Of a DNA stretch of 64,000 nt, positions 63,190-64,000 are shown one piece after another. The number at the start of each line of letters is the position of its first letter. Within the stretch, counting starts at the first letter, position 1. Below the pieces are notes generated by a model that saw only the letters and a list, made by a program, of their open reading frames with translations, did no database searches and was not told the DNA's origin. Both the position numbers and the translations under genes were made by a program. Location of the stretch: the NCBI GenBank assembly GCA_030611265.1, contig JAUWQD010000002.1, forward strand, positions 1 through 64,000, written 5' to 3'. This DNA is from Methanosarcinaceae archaeon (lineage in GTDB: Archaea > Halobacteriota > Methanosarcinia > Methanosarcinales > Methanosarcinaceae).

Positions 63190-64000
63190 ATGGATAATTT
63201 TAAAAAACTTGGAATCAGTAACGCCATTTTGAAATCAATAGATGAACAGGGATTTGAAAACCCTACAGAAATACAGGAAAAATCAGTTCCCCTGATCCTT
63301 GACGGAGAAGATGTCATTGCCGGATCAGCAACAGGTTCCGGAAAGACACTCGCGTTTGCTTCCGGTATATTACAAAATTCCGAAAAAGGAAACGGAATTC
63401 AGGCTTTGATCCTGACTCCCACAAGAGAACTGGCAGAGCAGGTGGCAAATTCTTTCAGGAAATTCTCAAAATACGACCCATTAAAGATTATATCAATATA
63501 CGGCGGCGTAGGGATCAATCCACAGATTAAAGGATTGAAGACTGCCGATGTTGTTGTGGCAACACCGGGCAGGCTGCTTGATCATATCAGCAGAAATACG
63601 ATCAAATTCAATAATGTAAAAACTCTTGTTCTTGATGAAGCAGACCATATGTTTGATATGGGATTCATAAAGGATGTGGAAAAGATCATTCAAAGATGTC
63701 CTCAAAGCAGGCAGACCCTTTTGTTCTCTGCAACCATCTCAAAAGAAGTTGTCAGGCTCTCCCGCAAGTACATGAAAGATCCAGTTCAGGTATCTGTAGA
63801 CTCTTATATTGACCCTGCCAAATTGAATCAGGTCGTTTATAAGGTGAATGCTGATATGAAATTATCTCTGCTTGTCCACCTGTTAAAGAATGAGAGTTCG
63901 AACCTTGGGATGGTTTTTTGCAACACAAAAAGAAACACGGATAAAATTGCAAAGAAACTGAGAAATGCAAGTATCGACGCCATTGCAATTCATGGCGGAT
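63190..64000 (+). CDS. deaD: DEAD-box RNA helicase, 3' end outside the window
   Basis: An open frame of at least 270 codons that runs off the window end. Helicase motifs in order: Q motif FENPTEIQEKSVPLIL, I ATGSGKT, Ia PTRELAEQV, GG, Ib TPGRLLDH, II VLDEADHMFD, III FSATI, IV GMVFCNTKR. ATG 63190 (MDNFKKLGI) is the natural start; an ATG 15 bases upstream (63175) is in frame. ATP-dependent RNA unwinding, probably for ribosome assembly, mRNA decay or cold response. Confidence 0.95.
   Translation, partial: MDNFKKLGISNAILKSIDEQGFENPTEIQEKSVPLILDGEDVIAGSATGSGKTLAFASGILQNSEKGNGIQALILTPTRELAEQVANSFRKFSKYDPLKIISIYGGVGINPQIKGLKTADVVVATPGRLLDHISRNTIKFNNVKTLVLDEADHMFDMGFIKDVEKIIQRCPQSRQTLLFSATISKEVVRLSRKYMKDPVQVSVDSYIDPAKLNQVVYKVNADMKLSLLVHLLKNESSNLGMVFCNTKRNTDKIAKKLRNASIDAIAIHGG

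Overview
The window reads as a piece of a methanogenic or methane-cycling archaeon of the order Methanosarcinales. The evidence is archaeal TATA promoters, the archaeal exosome/proteasome superoperon, a DUF2551 protein, the NrpR nitrogen regulator with a matching GGTA-N6-TACC operator, GAF/PAS sensors of the type common in Methanosarcinaceae and ANME-2 relatives, and frequent TTG/GTG starts behind good Shine-Dalgarno sites. Genus cannot be fixed from sequence reading alone.

Region 1 (0-9.5 kb) is a nitrogen-assimilation block: glnK1-amtB1, glnA behind an NrpR operator, a decayed glnK, a two-gene AT-rich accessory unit carrying a PD-(D/E)XK-like nuclease, a second amtB-glnK pair, a truncated MOT1-type molybdate transporter and a double-GNAT acetyltransferase.

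Region 2 (9.5-17 kb, minus strand) is one tight operon, nifH-nifI1-nifI2-nifD-nifK, running by 4-17 base overlaps into a NitT/TauT-type ABC importer and a DUF364 protein. No nifE, nifN, nifB or delta subunit is present in the window. NifD mixes NifD-like and AnfD/VnfD-like signatures, so this may be one of the little-studied nitrogenase lineages. Together with nrpR at 28.6 kb, the window holds sensors (GlnK, NifI), transport (Amt), assimilation (GlnA), fixation (Nif) and the regulator (NrpR).

Region 3 (17-30.4 kb): a class I glutamine amidotransferase, two unknown proteins, a five-gene peptide/nickel-type ABC importer flanked on each side by a methyltransferase, a CoA-disulfide-reductase-like flavoprotein, nrpR and a lipoate ligase.

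Region 4 (30.4-39 kb) is an accessory, rearranged, AT-rich zone around tRNA-Leu and tRNA-Gln. It holds a TIR/deoxyribosyltransferase-like protein, a truncated gcvH whose 5' end is replaced by a copy of the lplA 3' end, an AAA+ ATPase, a cas1 remnant, two HEPN-type proteins, a partial duplicate of a beta-lactamase-fold gene, and a four-gene operon of three small membrane proteins and one unknown soluble protein. It looks like a worn defence island.

Region 5 (39-50 kb): regulators, a 1.4 kb AT-rich gene-free stretch, an MFS transporter, a cheR gene broken by a small inverted-repeat element (a precise excision restores the frame there) and by a frameshift, and two paralogous GAF-PAS sensors around an old-yellow-enzyme-like gene.

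Region 6 (50-59.5 kb) is the conserved archaeal superoperon: L15e, an RNA-binding protein, Rpp30, Pop5, PsmA, SBDS, Rrp4, Rrp41, Rrp42, L37Ae, RpoP, Brix, Pcc1, prefoldin beta, DHH phosphoesterase. Region 7 (59.5-64 kb): PaaK-type ligase plus ACT protein, a flippase-like membrane protein, and a DEAD-box helicase running off the end.

Two dispersed sequence families deserve most attention among non-genic features. One is a TATA-linked hairpin family (five copies, with compensatory changes in the inner stem) near glnK1, pfdB and the ACT gene. The other is a 113-134 bp element with GGTAA/TTACC ends (two copies).
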